The notes below the pieces were generated by a model. That model saw nothing but the letters and a program-made list of their open reading frames with translations, made no database searches and was not told where the DNA came from. From Harmothoe impar (taxonomy: Eukaryota; Annelida; Polychaeta; Phyllodocida; Polynoidae), in assembly GCA_947462335.1 (NCBI GenBank), contig OX381709.1, positions 39,612,904 to 39,676,903 of the forward strand: 64,000 nucleotides of DNA, in the 5' to 3' direction. Each line of letters begins with the position of its first letter. Position 1 is the stretch's first letter. Shown in pieces: positions 25,280-37,944 of the stretch. The position numbers were made by a program, and so were the translations under genes.

Positions 25280-28200
25280 TTAAACCTCACGGACGGCTCG
25301 GTCCTTGAGGCACCAAGGTCTGACGGTGGGTCTCTCATTGTGTTGGTTTCTGGCATAGAAGAAGCCAGTATCAAACTGAGCACTTCCAGTCTTCACTCCC
25401 CATAGGGAAACATAGTATTTGCCTATTGTGCCTGAGTTGTTCCAGATGAGGTTGTCTACCTCACACCTGTCTGCCATGTCATCCGCCACACAGCGCACCT
25501 TGGCATACAGCTCTGAGGGGGCCTCAGCCACTCGGTTCTTACGGGCAAGGAAGTCACCCAGAGACACATAGCCTGTAATTTATATCAAAGACTTAGATTA
25601 TACATTACAGGGGTAGATAATATTCATTAACATCTTAGATTTTGGCCGACCTAATGAAAATAACATACATGTCAGACAAATGTTTTATTTTACTACTTTT
25701 TAATCATCATTTCACCAAGTTCTCTTCATAACTATACATTATTCTGAAATTTAACAAGGATTACATGAACCGAAATTACCATGGTTTCGGTTTCAGTTCA
25801 CCCTTAATAGGGGCACTTACCAATTCCACAAAGAAGACGATAGATCATTACATTCTTTGTCGATTCTTAACCTGTATCTATAACTGTTCATGCTTTTAAC
25901 TGTGATAATTCTATTCCTAATAATTATACAAACCCCGTGGACAGATTGGTCTCCATATTGAGGCGTCATCAAAGTAGCTGGAGCCACGGTCATCCCAGAT
26001 GAAAGTGAAACCAGTAGGACGGACGAAGGCATCCCTGCGTCTACTCACATCCCTGACGTATAGAAAACACTTTGATTTATTTCATGTAAAATTGGATGCA
26101 CTTCATGCTTTATCATGTTATATAATAGTGTTTGAAGTATGGTTACATTCCAGCCATGACTTTCTCCCAAGACCCTCTACCCTCCTCCCACCCCCTTCCC
26201 ATCCCCCCATGCCTGTTTCGCTATCTGCCCACTCCTTGTTCTCCCCCATTCCTCCTCCTCCTGCGTCCTCCCCCCCCCACCTCCTTCCTCCCTCAACCCC
26301 TCCCCCTGTCCTGTTGCTGTGACTATCTCTTCATAACCTGTTTCAGCACATACTTCCCATAACAGAACATATTTCAAAGCCTCTTACACAGAGGAAAATG
26401 TGAGAGTCACCTGGACTCACATGCCATAGTCAGACCCATGTCGCCAAAACCACCCTCATGTGAGAGTCTAGCTGACTTTGACTGTAGAGATAGTCCAGCA
26501 CTGCCTGACTTTCATGAGAACGAGAGTCCAGCATTGCCCGACTTTCGCCTTTCCACAGTCCAGCACTGCCTGACTTTCATACTCAAGGGTAGTCTGGCAA
26601 TGCTGGATTGTACCTAGAGCACGAGTCCAGCGATGCTAGACTCTGGCTATCGAGAGTCAAGCTAAGCTGGACTCACATATGGATGTGAGTCTAGCAATGC
26701 TGGACTTTGGCCTCAATGAAAGTCAGGCATGGCTGGAATCTCTTCTGTACAGTAAGGCTAGTTGCTTATTTGCATTGGGGAATGATCTTTTTAAATATAT
26801 ATATATTACCTCCCTGACATCAGTGAAAATAAATCCTATACAAAATTGTTATGTTTTCCTGAATAGGAAAGGGTGTGCAATCACAGACCAACAGTTATTT
26901 AGGTATGTAACAACACCATAATACATGTACCAACATATGTCAGAGGTAATACCCAGAATCTCAATATATACAATTTCCAAAATCCACAAAAATGGTGTCT
27001 TATACCCTACCATTAAATCTCAATATTGTATTGTGTCCCCACCTGGTAGCAACCAAAGAAGGCTCAGGCTAACTGACCCTTATCCCAAAGTCAGACATTG
27101 CCTGACTGTGGCTAGAAAGTCAGCCTGACTCTGGTATGAACATCTGTCTTCCCTGACTGTCATACAAGGATCAGGCTGACTCTCAAATAAGAGTAACTTT
27201 ATGGGACCATCAAAGGAGGCTCAGCCTGACTGTCCATTAATGGAGTGAAAGTCCAGCAGACTCTCCTACCTGAGTCAAGCAGTGCCTGACCCTGGGGAGA
27301 GTCGAGCTGACTCTCACTTTTTTCTCTGTGTATTTGATGTGTGTCTCATTCCCCTTTTTAGGATCGCATTTCTAACGACAGGAAGGACGCCAGTAAGAGG
27401 TAATTTACTTGAAGCTGTGTAGTTTCCTGTCTAGCCCATTGTAGTTAGGCTGAGCTCTCTGACCCAGGAGGAAGTCGTCATTACTCGAACGAACAGGCTC
27501 ATAGATGGTCAGGTCTCGGCCACTAGTTCCTCCACGGTCTCTCCATAACTTGTAACCCTTGGTGTCACGTACGGCAGTTAGGTCCTGGGCGAAGGCCTGG
27601 AATGAAGCTTTAGTTAATATTTTGTGCCTGTGTGCAATGCTATTAAATTACCGTTATAACATGAGTATAAACGTTGGGACACATCATCTTTTTTTTGTAT
27701 CGCAGATAACTAAGTACACTTTTCCCTCATAATATGTTGTTTCATATGGGAAGGAGTCTTGATATACACAACTAATGAGGGCCCGTCTTGTATTTATAAG
27801 CGCCAGGGGTAGAGCCTAGTTGGAATTAATAAGCGCCCCAGTTCTTAGGCCACTCAAAAAAAACGCTGTTTCTCATTACCGCGCGCATCATAAAAATCAT
27901 GATTTGGCGAATATTTTATATTTTTTATTTCTACATTTTTGATGAAAAATATGTTAAAATTGGAAAAAATAATGGCAAGTTCGGCATCAAATTAAAGCTT
28001 ATGCTGTCAATAATGTAGTCAGCTAGGAATAACTTGCATTGTGACAACTTTTGCTGATTGATAAATTGAATTACTAAAATGTGAAAATTGATCGCGAAAA
28101 CCCCAAATTTCCCAATGTAAAAAAAGCTTTAATGGGATACATTTGGCATTTGCATGTACATAGAAAAATAGCAAAAGCAATATTTATTTCTCAAAGCAAG

Positions 28201-28411
28201 TAGGATACATAGTTCAAAAAGCATGAATAATTCCTCTTCAAATAGGAATTAGCAGATAACTGCACATGTATGTTGATGTGTACATTTGAGCTTTCGCCAG
28301 CTTCATCAAAATGCATCTTGATTTCTTAATAACTAATTTAAAATCTGAAAGATGTAAACACATTCCACTTACCACAGTGGCCAAAGCCAACAAGAGCAGA
28401 GCTTTGGTCAT
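25280..28411 (-). CDS. VRP2: secreted Vps62/DUF946-like repeat protein (4 exons)
   Basis: Exons 28411-28373, 27596-27409, 26052-25934 and 25572-25280 give 212 residues. Exon 1 (MTKALLLLALATV) starts a signal peptide completed by AFAQ in exon 2. Repeat 1 reads LWRDRGGTSGRDLTIYEP then FLLGQRAQPNY; repeat 2 [26 protein letters not shown] and YVSLGDFL; repeat 3 IWNNSGTIGKYYVSLW then [12 protein letters not shown] and CLKD. It is closest to VRP1: both have GGTSG in repeat 1 and lack the CxGWG motif seen before repeat 3 in most paralogs. It has the basic four-exon structure with intron phases 0, 2, 1. The last exon is followed on the minus strand by AATAAA at 25222-25217. Intron 2 (26,053-27,408) contains a large repeat-rich insert. 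Confidence 0.86.
26165..26325. repeat. Pyrimidine-rich low-complexity tract
   Basis: C/T-rich stretch (long runs of CCTCC and CCCCC) in intron 2 of VRP2. It causes overlapping Pro-rich and Gly/Glu-rich open frames that are not genes. Confidence 0.8.
26385..27332. mobile_element. Repeat-rich element with TACACAGAG...CTCTGTGTA ends
   Basis: Inverted ends at 26,385-26,409 (TACACAGAGGAAAATGTGAG) and 27,308-27,332 (CTCACTTTTTTCTCTGTGTA) enclose about 950 bases crowded with variants of AGTCCAGCACTGCCTGACT in both orientations. It is inserted in VRP2 intron 2. The same ends appear at 30,147-30,336, and a partial relative is at 49,099-49,350. Confidence 0.7.
27850..28115 (+). repeat. Dispersed repeat, copy 2, in VRP2 intron 1
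   Basis: Second copy of the repeat at 17,569-17,860, same orientation, sharing ACCGCGCGCAT, GAAAAATATGTTAAAATTGG and GTCAGCTAGGAATAAC. It lies entirely within the first intron of VRP2. Confidence 0.75.
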
Positions 28412-28996
28412 CTTAGTTGCTGGGATATTGCTGATGCATTGACCAGATCAACCCCATTACTCAACATCCTTCTACCCAGATTAGTGTACTGTCGTTATCT
28501 ATCAGATATGAGGATGCATTTTTCACCAAGGTCTGGCTTAATCAGATGGGATAGATAATGCATCATAGGTTTTAGCATATTCAGCAGTCTCCTCCAGATG
28601 TTGCTTCTCACAGGTATATGGTAAACAGGCCCATCCCTGTGGATCAGGAGGAATGGGATTGTCACATCTTATACTCGGCATGTCCTCAAGTCTCAAGAGC
28701 GTATGGTAATGACTAATACCTGGTAGGCTAAAAAAAACACTTCGCCAATTTACTCTTGGCATTTATTTGGAGAACAACACATAAGACCATGTATAAAGTG
28801 TCAATTAGATTTGTTAGAAAAAGACAACTCCTCAGCTTTCCTTTAGGTTTAAATGATGGGTGAAATATTTATATTGACTGTCATTCAAATCCAATGGTGT
28901 CCGCTATATGTCTCAAGATATCTATCCTAATCAGGGAGCAATTTCCCTAATTGGTTCAGAATATTGAAGATGACAAGCAGTTTCAATCATCATCAC
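28412..28996. other. Spacer between VRP3 and VRP2
   Basis: About 0.6 kb holding the VRP2 5' flank and the VRP3 3' end. No TATA box or other gene was recognised. An open frame on the minus strand near 28,538-28,762 has no splice or family support. Confidence 0.45.
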
Positions 28997-29019
28997 TTTA
29001 TTCATGTAGTAGCAGTAAC

Positions 29020-32000
29020 TCAGTTGACGATTGTGCTATAAACCTTCTTCAGACACCTGGGTATGAGGTTAGGCCTGAGGTTGAGTTCTGTGTTAGCGTA
29101 GAGGAAGTTGGTGTCCATGCTGGTGGCCTCCCTGGCCTCCCCAGCCCACACGGAGGCCTTCCTGTCGTCATAGGCCCCCTGGTTATCCCACAGCTTGGCC
29201 TTCCAGCCTGCACACCTCTCTGTCAGGTCCTCTCTAACACACCTCACCTTGTTGTACAGGGAGGCAGGGGGCTCAGACAGACGGGCATCTCTGTAGAAGA
29301 AGTCGCCCATAGCCACAAAACCTGCAGAAAGAAGCATTATATGGAATTAGATGTACAATGTATAATGTATGTTGGCACTGTACAAGTATTGTAGACAATG
29401 TGTTCTGTGAGCTATAGGAAGATAGACCTGTGAATCATGACAGTGATTGGTTCAAGGGAATGTCTCGGGAAACTTGCAGTTATTTTGTGAATAGTATAGT
29501 TAATGTATAAAGGGAGCACACTGAATGTTACTTGTAATTAAACGCCCTTTTTAAAAACTTTTTAAAATAAATTGAAAATATTAACGTTATATCGTGACCG
29601 ATAGATATATAATGTAAGGTTGGTTATGTAGAGCTGAGATCGCATGGTTCCAAGAAGTACGCTCTCGGTATATCTTTTCACGGAAGTCCTACTTTTAACC
29701 AATATCTGGGACGGAATACCAGGGCATGGGGGAGATGAAAACATACCTACAAAGTTGAAAGATAGTAAGGTACTATCCTGGCATGTATTAGGATTAGTAG
29801 TGGAAATATGTAATGAGCATGATTGGGCGTATATTATGGTATAATAGATATAGCACATAGGCAGATTAAGACGAATTAAGGCTATATTTGGCTTTGTTTA
29901 CCTGGAAAAAATGCGCCGGTCTGACCTACTATGTTTATAGAGCATGAACACTCGGCTGGGTTGTCCACAAACTAATGTGTATTATATACATAACATCCCA
30001 AGATGTCTATGACCTAGATGCCTTCACTGTGTTTGGGTGACACTCTCCACGCAGAGATTCACATCCGACTTTGTGTATGCAAAAACTGACATTTTTCCGT
30101 GTGAGGATAGGGAAATGGCAAAGTTTGGGCAGTTTTTCCTCCTTTCTACACAGAGAAAAGAAACAGCGTCAAAAGGGAGTCCATGTTTCCTCCAGAATGA
30201 CACCACTCTTTAGGGGAGCTCAGGCTGCATGAGGGAGCCAAGGTAACTCCCTGAGCGACCTGAGGGAGTCAACCGAGGGGAGTCATTCTGGAGGCAACCT
30301 GGACTGCCCTTTGGCGCTGTTCCTTTTCTCTGTGTAGTTCCATCGTCACCTCTAATGATACCACACTATTAAAAGATGGTCCCTCAATTTCTACCTCATC
30401 ACCAAAGCTGACGCTCGTCAATCGAATATCAAACTTAGCCCCACCTCCAAAGACCCCGCACTCAAAATAGACCCTGGGACTACCCTCAATAACTAGTGTT
30501 TCATCAATGTTCAAACAGGGTAATCAAAATATAGATGTGTAATAATTATCATTTCTGAACAGGTTAGTTAAGGCAGAGAACTGTAACACATAATCAAGCG
30601 AGAATTGAGGGGTAGGGGTAAAGGAAGTATTGGGAAATAGCTATGTATATAATCATAGATATAATTACACATACACATAATTTGTCACGGATGGGCATGT
30701 AGTTACCCAGTGGGCACAAAATTCAGTTCAATGTTGAATCAACATGGAATCAACATTGAATCAACATTGACAACCATTTATCAATGTTGATTAAACGTTC
30801 TGTGCCCACTGGGTAGTTCCTCTTACGCATAGATCTAGCTCCCTAAAGGGTGGCAATTTCCTGGCAATTTACAAGAGACAGAAATGGTGTCTACGGGTGA
30901 TTCTTAATTAGAGAACCTCATTTTGCATATTCAAATGGGAACTTTCATTTCTTTCCAAACTTTGAGAAGATCAGTTCATTGTTGCCTATTTTACAACTGG
31001 GCAACCTTCTTTGATTTAACCTTGCACTGAGGAAACTAAACCCTGCTTTAGTGTCAAATTTCAGAATTACCATATCGGTTTGTCCTGTCTAAAATCAATC
31101 TCAATCTAAAATCAATGTGAGCCCACACTGAAGCCAAATGACCAAAACCAATGGGCTCAAGTCAGGTTCTGATCGTATTTTCCAATTTGGGTAACCTGCG
31201 TCCATTGTTGGGCCCTGGTGCTGAGATCTGCCCAAACCAACCCGATTCGGCCCTGGCTGGATCTGCAACCATAGCACCATGGGGACAGAAATATGTGATT
31301 ATGTATATATCTCCTTAACTTTATGGTTCAACGATAGATTATAATCGTCGGTATGTTTGCCTAACAACTACATATGGAATTCATTTATTTGATTACACAA
31401 TTCAGACTATCAAATAAGTTTAAGTTCAGTAAGCTGCATCTTGAGAAATTATACAGTAAATAATCTAATCTCGTGTTATATAATTTGAGGTCTACAACCG
31501 TTAACAATATATTCATATAATCCTGTCTCTATCCACAATGGTTTATTACTGAAAGCAATTACTTTTTTAGTATCATTTACTATGTCCGTTACTCATAAAA
31601 AGGCCATATTTTAAGTCTAGAATGAGTAATTTACTAGGTGCATTACATTGACTAAATTATTATTAATTACCGTCATCTACTTGACTAAATTATCATCAAT
31701 TATATCCTCTAAACTAAATTATTATCAATTACTGTCATCTACTTCACACGATTAATCTTCACTGACACTGGTATATGTAGCAAAAATAAAATGCTTATTA
31801 TATATATGTAGTTTATAGAGAGAGAGAGAGATTATACAAAAAAATGTATCAGTGTAGTGTTCCAGTCTGTGTACATGAGGACTAGTTAGAAGGCTACATT
31901 TCCCTCTTGGAGATGATACAAATCAGTAATACATTGATGCTATATTTAGCACATATGAACTCAGTTTCTCAGGAACTTGTTACGGACCAGTTATTACAGT

Positions 32001-33727
32001 GTGTGATGCCAAAGGGATTTATGACCTGTGTGTTTGAGGTTACACCTTACCCCTTATAGTACCCCACCCCCTCACCAGGGATGCAGTCATGTACATGTAT
32101 CATGCCGATCATTCGGGAGTGTATCAACTCTGAAGGGTCGGCATGGCGAATTTCTCGAAAGTGCTGCCTTTATGCATCATGACAGCAATGGACATGGTGC
32201 GTTAATGCACTATGCGGCCCTTAAAGGGTCATCATGGCTTCTATGATATTATGCGATAAGCAACTACTGTCACTCCTCCCAACTGAATTAGCGTTCGCAC
32301 ATTTATAAATGTCATTGTGATAATATCAATATTTCAATACCTGAGGGACATTTCGGTCTCCATATTGAACCTGGGTCGTAGGTGCTGCCACCTCGTGAGT
32401 CCCATATGAAGCTGAAGCTGGTAGGTTTCACTAAAAGGTTGGTCTCGGTGTAACTGGCATTGGTGAAGACTCTGTAATCAGAAGGAAATGCTTTGCATAA
32501 GGCCAAAACATATAAAAAGTGTGTTTCAGGTTACATAGTCTGAAAATCTAGGTAGAGTAGGTCGGATTTTCTTTTACTTTGGCCTGTAAAGTACCTAAAA
32601 TTGACTTGCAAACTTCAGTGCTGACTTGCCGACAACAGTGTCGACTTGTGGACCATCAAATTGACTCTGAAATAGCCCCAAAATTACCTTAAACATAGAT
32701 ATTTTCTCAAAATTGGACAAAAGATTTGGTTGGCCCTGTTTTGCTAGGTAGGGTCGGGTAACCTGAAACCCACTTTTCTTTGCCCTAAGTCCCTGACCAT
32801 ATGCAGTACATCAGGTAGACTTAACTGCATCTGTGTCAAATATGAAATGTCATGCATTGTAATTCCAAAGGCATCACTTCTGCTACATGTATTCCTATAC
32901 AGAAAGAGCCGATACACCTGACAGTCAAAATACTAATTATTTTAATTAATTAATTAGAGATATAGTCAATTGCTATGGTAACACCACTAACATATATGTG
33001 ACTCACTTGAAGCAGTGGGTAGTGGCCTGTAGGTCCTTGTAGTTTGACTGTGCACGTTGTCCCAGCAGGTACCAGTTGTTGGGTGGGGCGTTAGCCTCCC
33101 AGACAATAAGGTTGTACCTGCCCACACTGCCCTTATCGTCCCACACCCGGTACCCCTTCTTGTCACCAAAGGCTAGAAGCTGGGCTTTAGGGGCATCGGC
33201 CTCTTCCTGAAGGTCCTGTGATAAAAAGTGTTAAGTGCAGCTAAATGTTTTACCAGGTATTGCAAGGTAAATCTAAGAAATTCACTCAGTCTACAAATTC
33301 CATTGATGTAATTTATTACACTGATGTTCATCATTTGGTATCAATATTTTTGTACCATTTTAACATACCATGAATTATCCAGCATTGCTATCTCTTTTGA
33401 TATTCATTATCAATGGTTAAATACAAGTGCCATTTCCCCCCAATAAAGAACCACTGGAGGTCTCATCATAAATGAATAACTAGACATATCGGTGTCCGTC
33501 TCAGGGTATGTGTCCGACTCGTGGTGAATGTAACCTATTTCACACAGGATGAATTATTTTGTCCTTGTTTTGGCGTCCAGTTTTCCCTAGGTGGAAGCCG
33601 CACATGCGTAGCATACCGAAGATTATTAGGTAAATATGGAGATTTATTCATGAAGAGATAATATGGTACTTACCCCATGTATTGCGGTGAATAATGTTGA
33701 TATGAATAGTATTTCCACTAAAACCAT
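29020..33727 (-). CDS. VRP3: secreted Vps62/DUF946-like repeat protein (4 exons)
   Basis: Exons 33727-33674, 33215-33007, 32471-32341 and 29321-29020 code 231 residues. Signal peptide MVLVEILFISTLFTAIHG fills exon 1, and the mature protein starts near DLQEEADAPKAQ. Repeat 1: VWDDKGSVGRYNLIVWEA then WYLLGQRAQSNY. Repeat 2: FSFIWDSRGGSTYDPGSIW then RPKCPSGFVAMGDFF. Repeat 3: KLWDNQGAYDDRKASVW then FLYANTELNLRP and CLKK. Exon 3 is 131 bases rather than 113-119, which adds four residues (NASYTETN region). It has the CAGW motif before repeat 3, linking it to VRP6-11 more than to VRP1/2. Intron 3 is 3.0 kb, the longest inside the array apart from none of comparable size, and carries several foldback elements. 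A minus-strand AATAAA lies at 29002-28997. Confidence 0.85.
30147..30336. mobile_element. Foldback element with TACACAGAGAAAAG ends
   Basis: The ends TACACAGAGAAAAGAAACAG and its near inverse (CTGTTCCTTTTCTCTGTGTA) are 190 bases apart in VRP3 intron 3. Inner arms also pair (GGAGTC...TCCAGAATGAC with GTCATTCTGGA). It shares its ends with the element at 26,385-27,332. Confidence 0.85.
30704..30815. mobile_element. Short foldback, TACCCAGTGGGCACA ends
   Basis: Perfect 15-base terminal inverted repeats TACCCAGTGGGCACA / TGTGCCCACTGGGTA flank tandem ATTGAATCAACAT-type units. Total length is 112 bases, inside VRP3 intron 3. It resembles the CCCAG-ended AACGTT elements elsewhere in the array in its end structure. 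Confidence 0.85.
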
Positions 33728-35162
33728 CGTGATATGGATGACAGCGACAACGAAAACATTGACTACACTTCCTGGGTGTTACGCCTGTGTCATAGAGGAC
33801 CCACAAGATAAGGAATGGTCGGTGTCCAACAGGTGTGATGGAGATAGCTGAGCTGGAGCTGTTTCTTGTTACTTAATACGTCAATGGCCACATAGCGCTC
33901 AAGTTAAAGCACTATGCCCTTTGTCGTTATAATTCATCTATGCAGCACTGGCGAGTAACTCGCATTCAATCATTCAATCATAAGAACAAGGGATTTAATT
34001 GATTGATTGATCTTTTATTTCTGATTATCCTGAGGAGATACAATATCCTTATAGAATGTATTTCTGTATTCCACAGCAAGTAGTAATGACTACCGTTTAT
34101 GAAGCAATAATTATATGCACTTTTGCATTTATAGGATGTGGGGCTGTTCCTGTTTGTAAGCAACAACCCCACTACCTCTTAATTAGTTTTACTGAAGAGT
34201 TGTTAGCACATGTTTCGGAATAAATGTTATATAATAACATTATTTCAAGCTTAGTATGTTACATACAATCAAGTAATAAAATAAACAGAAAAAATAATTT
34301 ATGATTTCATCCCGTGCTGCGGGTGCAGCACGGGGCGATATCATTCCATGTAAAGGAAAGGAAAAAGAAGAGAAAAGAAAATGATTTTCAAGTTACCTTT
34401 TTAATATACTGTCCATATAAGCGGAAATTTATAAATACCAAAATAGTAGAGTAGAGTAATTTAGAAATAAAAGAAATAGGAAAAGGTAGAATAACAGAGA
34501 GAAAACAGAAGATAGAAATAACAAAAGTAAAAATAAAAAATAAAGGTGATCCACAAGGGACACATTAGTGTCCCCAGTGGATCTTATATATGCAAGGGCC
34601 TTTAGATGTTACATATTAGCATAGAGTTTCTTCAATCTTAGGGGTGTATGTTTGTGTGTGGAATTACTAATCCCCCCAAACCAGGTTTCTGCATAACCAA
34701 TCTTTTATGTGGAGCTGTGGTAGGGTCACCGGTTGATGTCAGGTAAAAGCTTAATTTTCTTATCATATTCTTTTTTGAGCCAAGCCTTAAACTCAGTCTC
34801 ATTCTTATATTTCCTTATTCCATTGTCTAGACGATTCCACGTGGATGCTGTTCTGAATATCAAACTTTTTCTAAATACAGGATTGGATGATGAAAGATGT
34901 ATTTTCACGTGAATGACGTCATACTGGTTTAATGCAGAGTCGGTATCAAATGTTGTGAACTTGAGTAGGGCCTATATGGAGAGCACCTTTACAAAACTTA
35001 GGGTTTACTATGTATGTTACTGTTACGATAGTGTTGGCAATGGGTGTTGCAACCAAACCCAACCAATAATACAAATAGTGATGCTTATGTGGTTTTTAAA
35101 ATTTGGATATGTCTCGTCACTTCACAGCAAACAATAAATCGTGCAATCAATTGCGTAGGACG
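33728..35162. other. Spacer between VRP4 and VRP3, with retrotransposon scrap
   Basis: Holds the VRP3 5' flank (TTATC/GATAA motifs near 33,808), an A-rich stretch near 34,430-34,540, and a reverse-transcriptase fragment at 34,726-34,908. No other gene was seen. Confidence 0.5.
34726..34908 (-). pseudogene. Non-LTR retrotransposon reverse-transcriptase C-terminal fragment
   Basis: The 60-residue minus-strand frame contains FRKSLIFRTASTWNRLDNGI followed by FKAWLKK. This matches the pattern 'R.a..WN.LP..i......FK..L' found at the extreme C-terminus of the reverse transcriptase ORF of many animal LINEs. Everything upstream is missing, so it is a dead 3' fragment. Confidence 0.6.
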
Positions 35163-35193
35163 TTTATTTAGTATTTGACATCCCACTCTGTTG

Positions 35194-36754
35194 TTATTTC
35201 TGTATGGTGTAGGCAGTCTTCTTTAAGCACCGTGGCTGTACCTTGGGACGCTCGTTGTGCTGATTGTTGCCGTAGAAGTATCCAGCATACACGGATGTCG
35301 CCGTGTTGGGGTCCTTCCGCCAGATGGAACCATCGTATGTACTGATGGAACCCTGGTTGTCCCAGATCTAAAAGGACAGGTTATATTCTTATCATTGTAA
35401 GGACATAATAGTGAAAGACAAATGTCCCGCATTATGATTGTGTCTGGGCTTTAGCTTGATATCTGAATTAGCTGTATTAATACGATTTGAGCTACACAAC
35501 AAGCCCAATTCTCTGAGCCTCTATAGGGGAGGTGGGGGTTTACATATGTGTGGTTTTATAAGGGGTCGTATCCTACATACTGGGTTATATGACCCTACCT
35601 TGACTCCCCAGGAGAGGCAGGGTTCTGTGAGCTGCTCCTGGATACATCTGACCTTGTTGAACAGCTCCTGGGCAGGGGGATCAATGCCTACGTCCTTGTG
35701 GAAGAAGTCTGCCAGAGCTACATAACCTGGAAGATGTTACAGCATATCAATCATGGTCCTCATACCTTTCTAATATCAAGTGAAGGTTACTTTTAGCCCC
35801 TTCTTACATAATCTTTTTGTATCTTGTCATAGCCTTTACCTTTTGGACATTTTGGACGCCACAATGTAGCACCCTCAAAGTACAGTCCTTTCTTTGTGTC
35901 CCACACGAATTGGAAACCAGTTGGTCTGGCCAGAGCATCCTTCCTTGGGCTCACATCTCTGAGGGGGGAGGGACAAATCATCAAAATTAGATATATGCAC
36001 TATGCACATAGTAAGATACCCTTTCTACTTATGCAATCTACTACACAGCCACTCAACCTGGGTCTTATAATGTATTTCTTTAATTAAATGTCCACTTTGC
36101 AAATGACCTTTTAAATTGTTGCCAACTCTTCAAATCCATGTGTCAGGAGACACATGTTTAATCAATAATGATATTAAATGCGTAAATGCATACTGTTACT
36201 CAAGTTAAATCAAAAACATATCCACTCTTAGCATAAAATCAGTGCTTGCCCCCAACCCTTACCTCCAGGCATGAGAAGGGGACTTGAGGGGTTCCCAGTT
36301 GTCCTGTGCTGCCTGGCCCAGCACTACTGTATCTGCTGACCGCCTCCTGGCTTCATACACCTTCACCCTTATACGGTCTAGGCCGCCCTCATTCCGCCAG
36401 ATGTCATCACCAGTGTCATCAGGAATGGCCACCAAGGGTGGGGTTGAGTGAGCCGCAGGCCGAGCATGAGCCACTTGCACGGTCTGTGGGTTGGTAGTGC
36501 ATATAGCAAATGAGAGGATAATCATAACATATATACCAGTAGACATTTTAGAGACATCGTGATTATTCACACAAATAAGAAGATATTTATACCAAGATAA
36601 ATAAAAGGGGCACTGAATTTAGTCAATAGCTTCGAGGGGATTCCAACCTTTCATGAGAACATGTATTATCCAAACATATATTTTTGTTCCGTCACAAACT
36701 TACCAGAATTGAAAGGAGAGAGACAGAGAAATGCATGCCTTGTGGAATTATCAT
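35194..36754 (-). CDS. VRP4: secreted Vps62/DUF946-like repeat protein (5 exons, compact)
   Basis: Exons 36754-36704, 36483-36263, 35958-35840, 35726-35599 and 35367-35194 give 230 residues. Exon 1 (MIIPQG then MHFSVSLLSIL) with TVQVAHA of exon 2 forms a signal peptide; the second Met (36736) may be the true start. An alternative start at 36546 runs straight into exon 2 and also encodes a signal-like stretch, MSTGIYVMIILSFAICTT. Repeat 1: IWRNEGGLDRIRVKVYEA then VVLGQAAQDNW. Repeat 2: FQFVWDTKKGLYFEGATLW then RPKCPKGYVALADFF. Repeat 3: IWDNQGSISTYDGSIW then YFYGNNQHNERP and CLKK. The last exon of the paralogs is split here by a 231-base phase-0 intron just before IWDNQG. LAD replaces the usual LGD. 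A minus-strand AATAAA lies at 35168-35163. Confidence 0.82.
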
Positions 36755-37944
36755 CCTGGCGTTGACTAGACCACACTCAAATGTCCAATGGCAGCCAGCT
36801 GCTTGCCTTTATCCCTTATCCACGTGATACATTATCGGGTGGTGGACACTAAGCTACGTGCATTTGTGTGCAATGGGAAAACTCCCACCACAAATGGACG
36901 GCATCTAATGCGCTTAACCCTTAACATATATGCAATAATAATGAGTTTGATAAAAGATTTACTCTCGGGAATTTACTTTAAAATGAAGCCCTTCAGATTA
37001 GTAACGTGTAATGTCAATATATGAGTACACGCTAGGCCATCGTGGTTAACTTGACGTCACTTGGGAATATGCTACACACAGCATCTAATTTACACAATGT
37101 AATACATTGAGGGGGATACTGGCTCGATTTTATTCTACTTGTTTATTAGAAGATACTACTAACAAAGTACAACGTAGGTGGTTATCAACAATATGGATAT
37201 GGAAATTCCTCTAACGCAAAAAGGTTAAATCATCACCGAAGAAGGCCTACTATAGCTTTCCCCATGAGAAATGCTATTTTACTTTGTGAATGAGATAATG
37301 AACGACCAGCATCAAAGGCGACATAGATTTGCAATAACTAGAACCTATCTGTCCAAATTCCTGACATGCTCATGACTGGAGAAACGATACATCCCTTTTC
37401 TCTCCACATACTTGTTGATCATTATACCTGCTATCTTCCTAACACCTGTCTTTCTTCTCACCCTTCATCAGATGAGCCTTATGGAGTGTTCCTTTATTAA
37501 ATGCAGGGGATGGTGGTGAGATTTCGTGCAGAGGCGAGTCCCCACCCCTCTAGAGTGTGTGGAATATTTTGTGCCCCCCTGCTAAAAAGGGCCTAATTGT
37601 TACATCCCCCTCAAGAGGGGCCACAGTTTTGTATCCGCCCCCCCCCCCCCTCGAGAGGGATCGACATCTTTTACTCCCCCCCCCCCCCAATCTCACCACC
37701 CCCTGTAACTAATAAATGAACACTCCCTTGAATAGCTTAGATACATGTCACTGACATCTGACAGGTTGTATTGGGCAATTGTTGTTACACAATAATGTCA
37801 ACCCTTACGTATGATCATGTTGCTAGGGAGGCAATCCCGATTATTCAGCATAAAAAGGAACAGAAGGGGCAAAGTCCAAATTGGACATATAAAAGGGGTT
37901 GTAGAGGCTGGTAAAGTCGCAGTCATTAGCCACCAACAGTCAAC
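36755..37944. promoter_or_regulatory. Divergent intergenic region between VRP4 and VRP5
   Basis: This 1.2 kb gap is the only head-to-head junction in the array: VRP4 is read leftward and VRP5 rightward from it. The VRP5 side has a TATA box at 37,888. The VRP4 side has TTATCCC/TTATCCAC (GATAA on the minus strand) near 36,808-36,825 but no clear TATA. Poly-C runs lie at about 37,639-37,690. Shared control is possible but not shown. Confidence 0.45.
37888..37895 (+). promoter_or_regulatory. TATA box of VRP5
   Basis: TATAAAAG lies 57 bases before the ATG, followed by a short leader (GTCGCAGTCATTAGCCACC). CCAAATTGG immediately upstream resembles a symmetric protein-binding site. Confidence 0.8.

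Noticed and set aside
26177..26377. Gly/Glu-rich and Pro-rich open frames
   Set aside because: They come from the pyrimidine-rich tract in VRP2 intron 2.
36259..36570. Single-exon reading of VRP4 exon 2 as the gene start
   Set aside because: The paralogs all have a separate signal exon and a good one exists at 36,754-36,704. Kept only as an alternative start.
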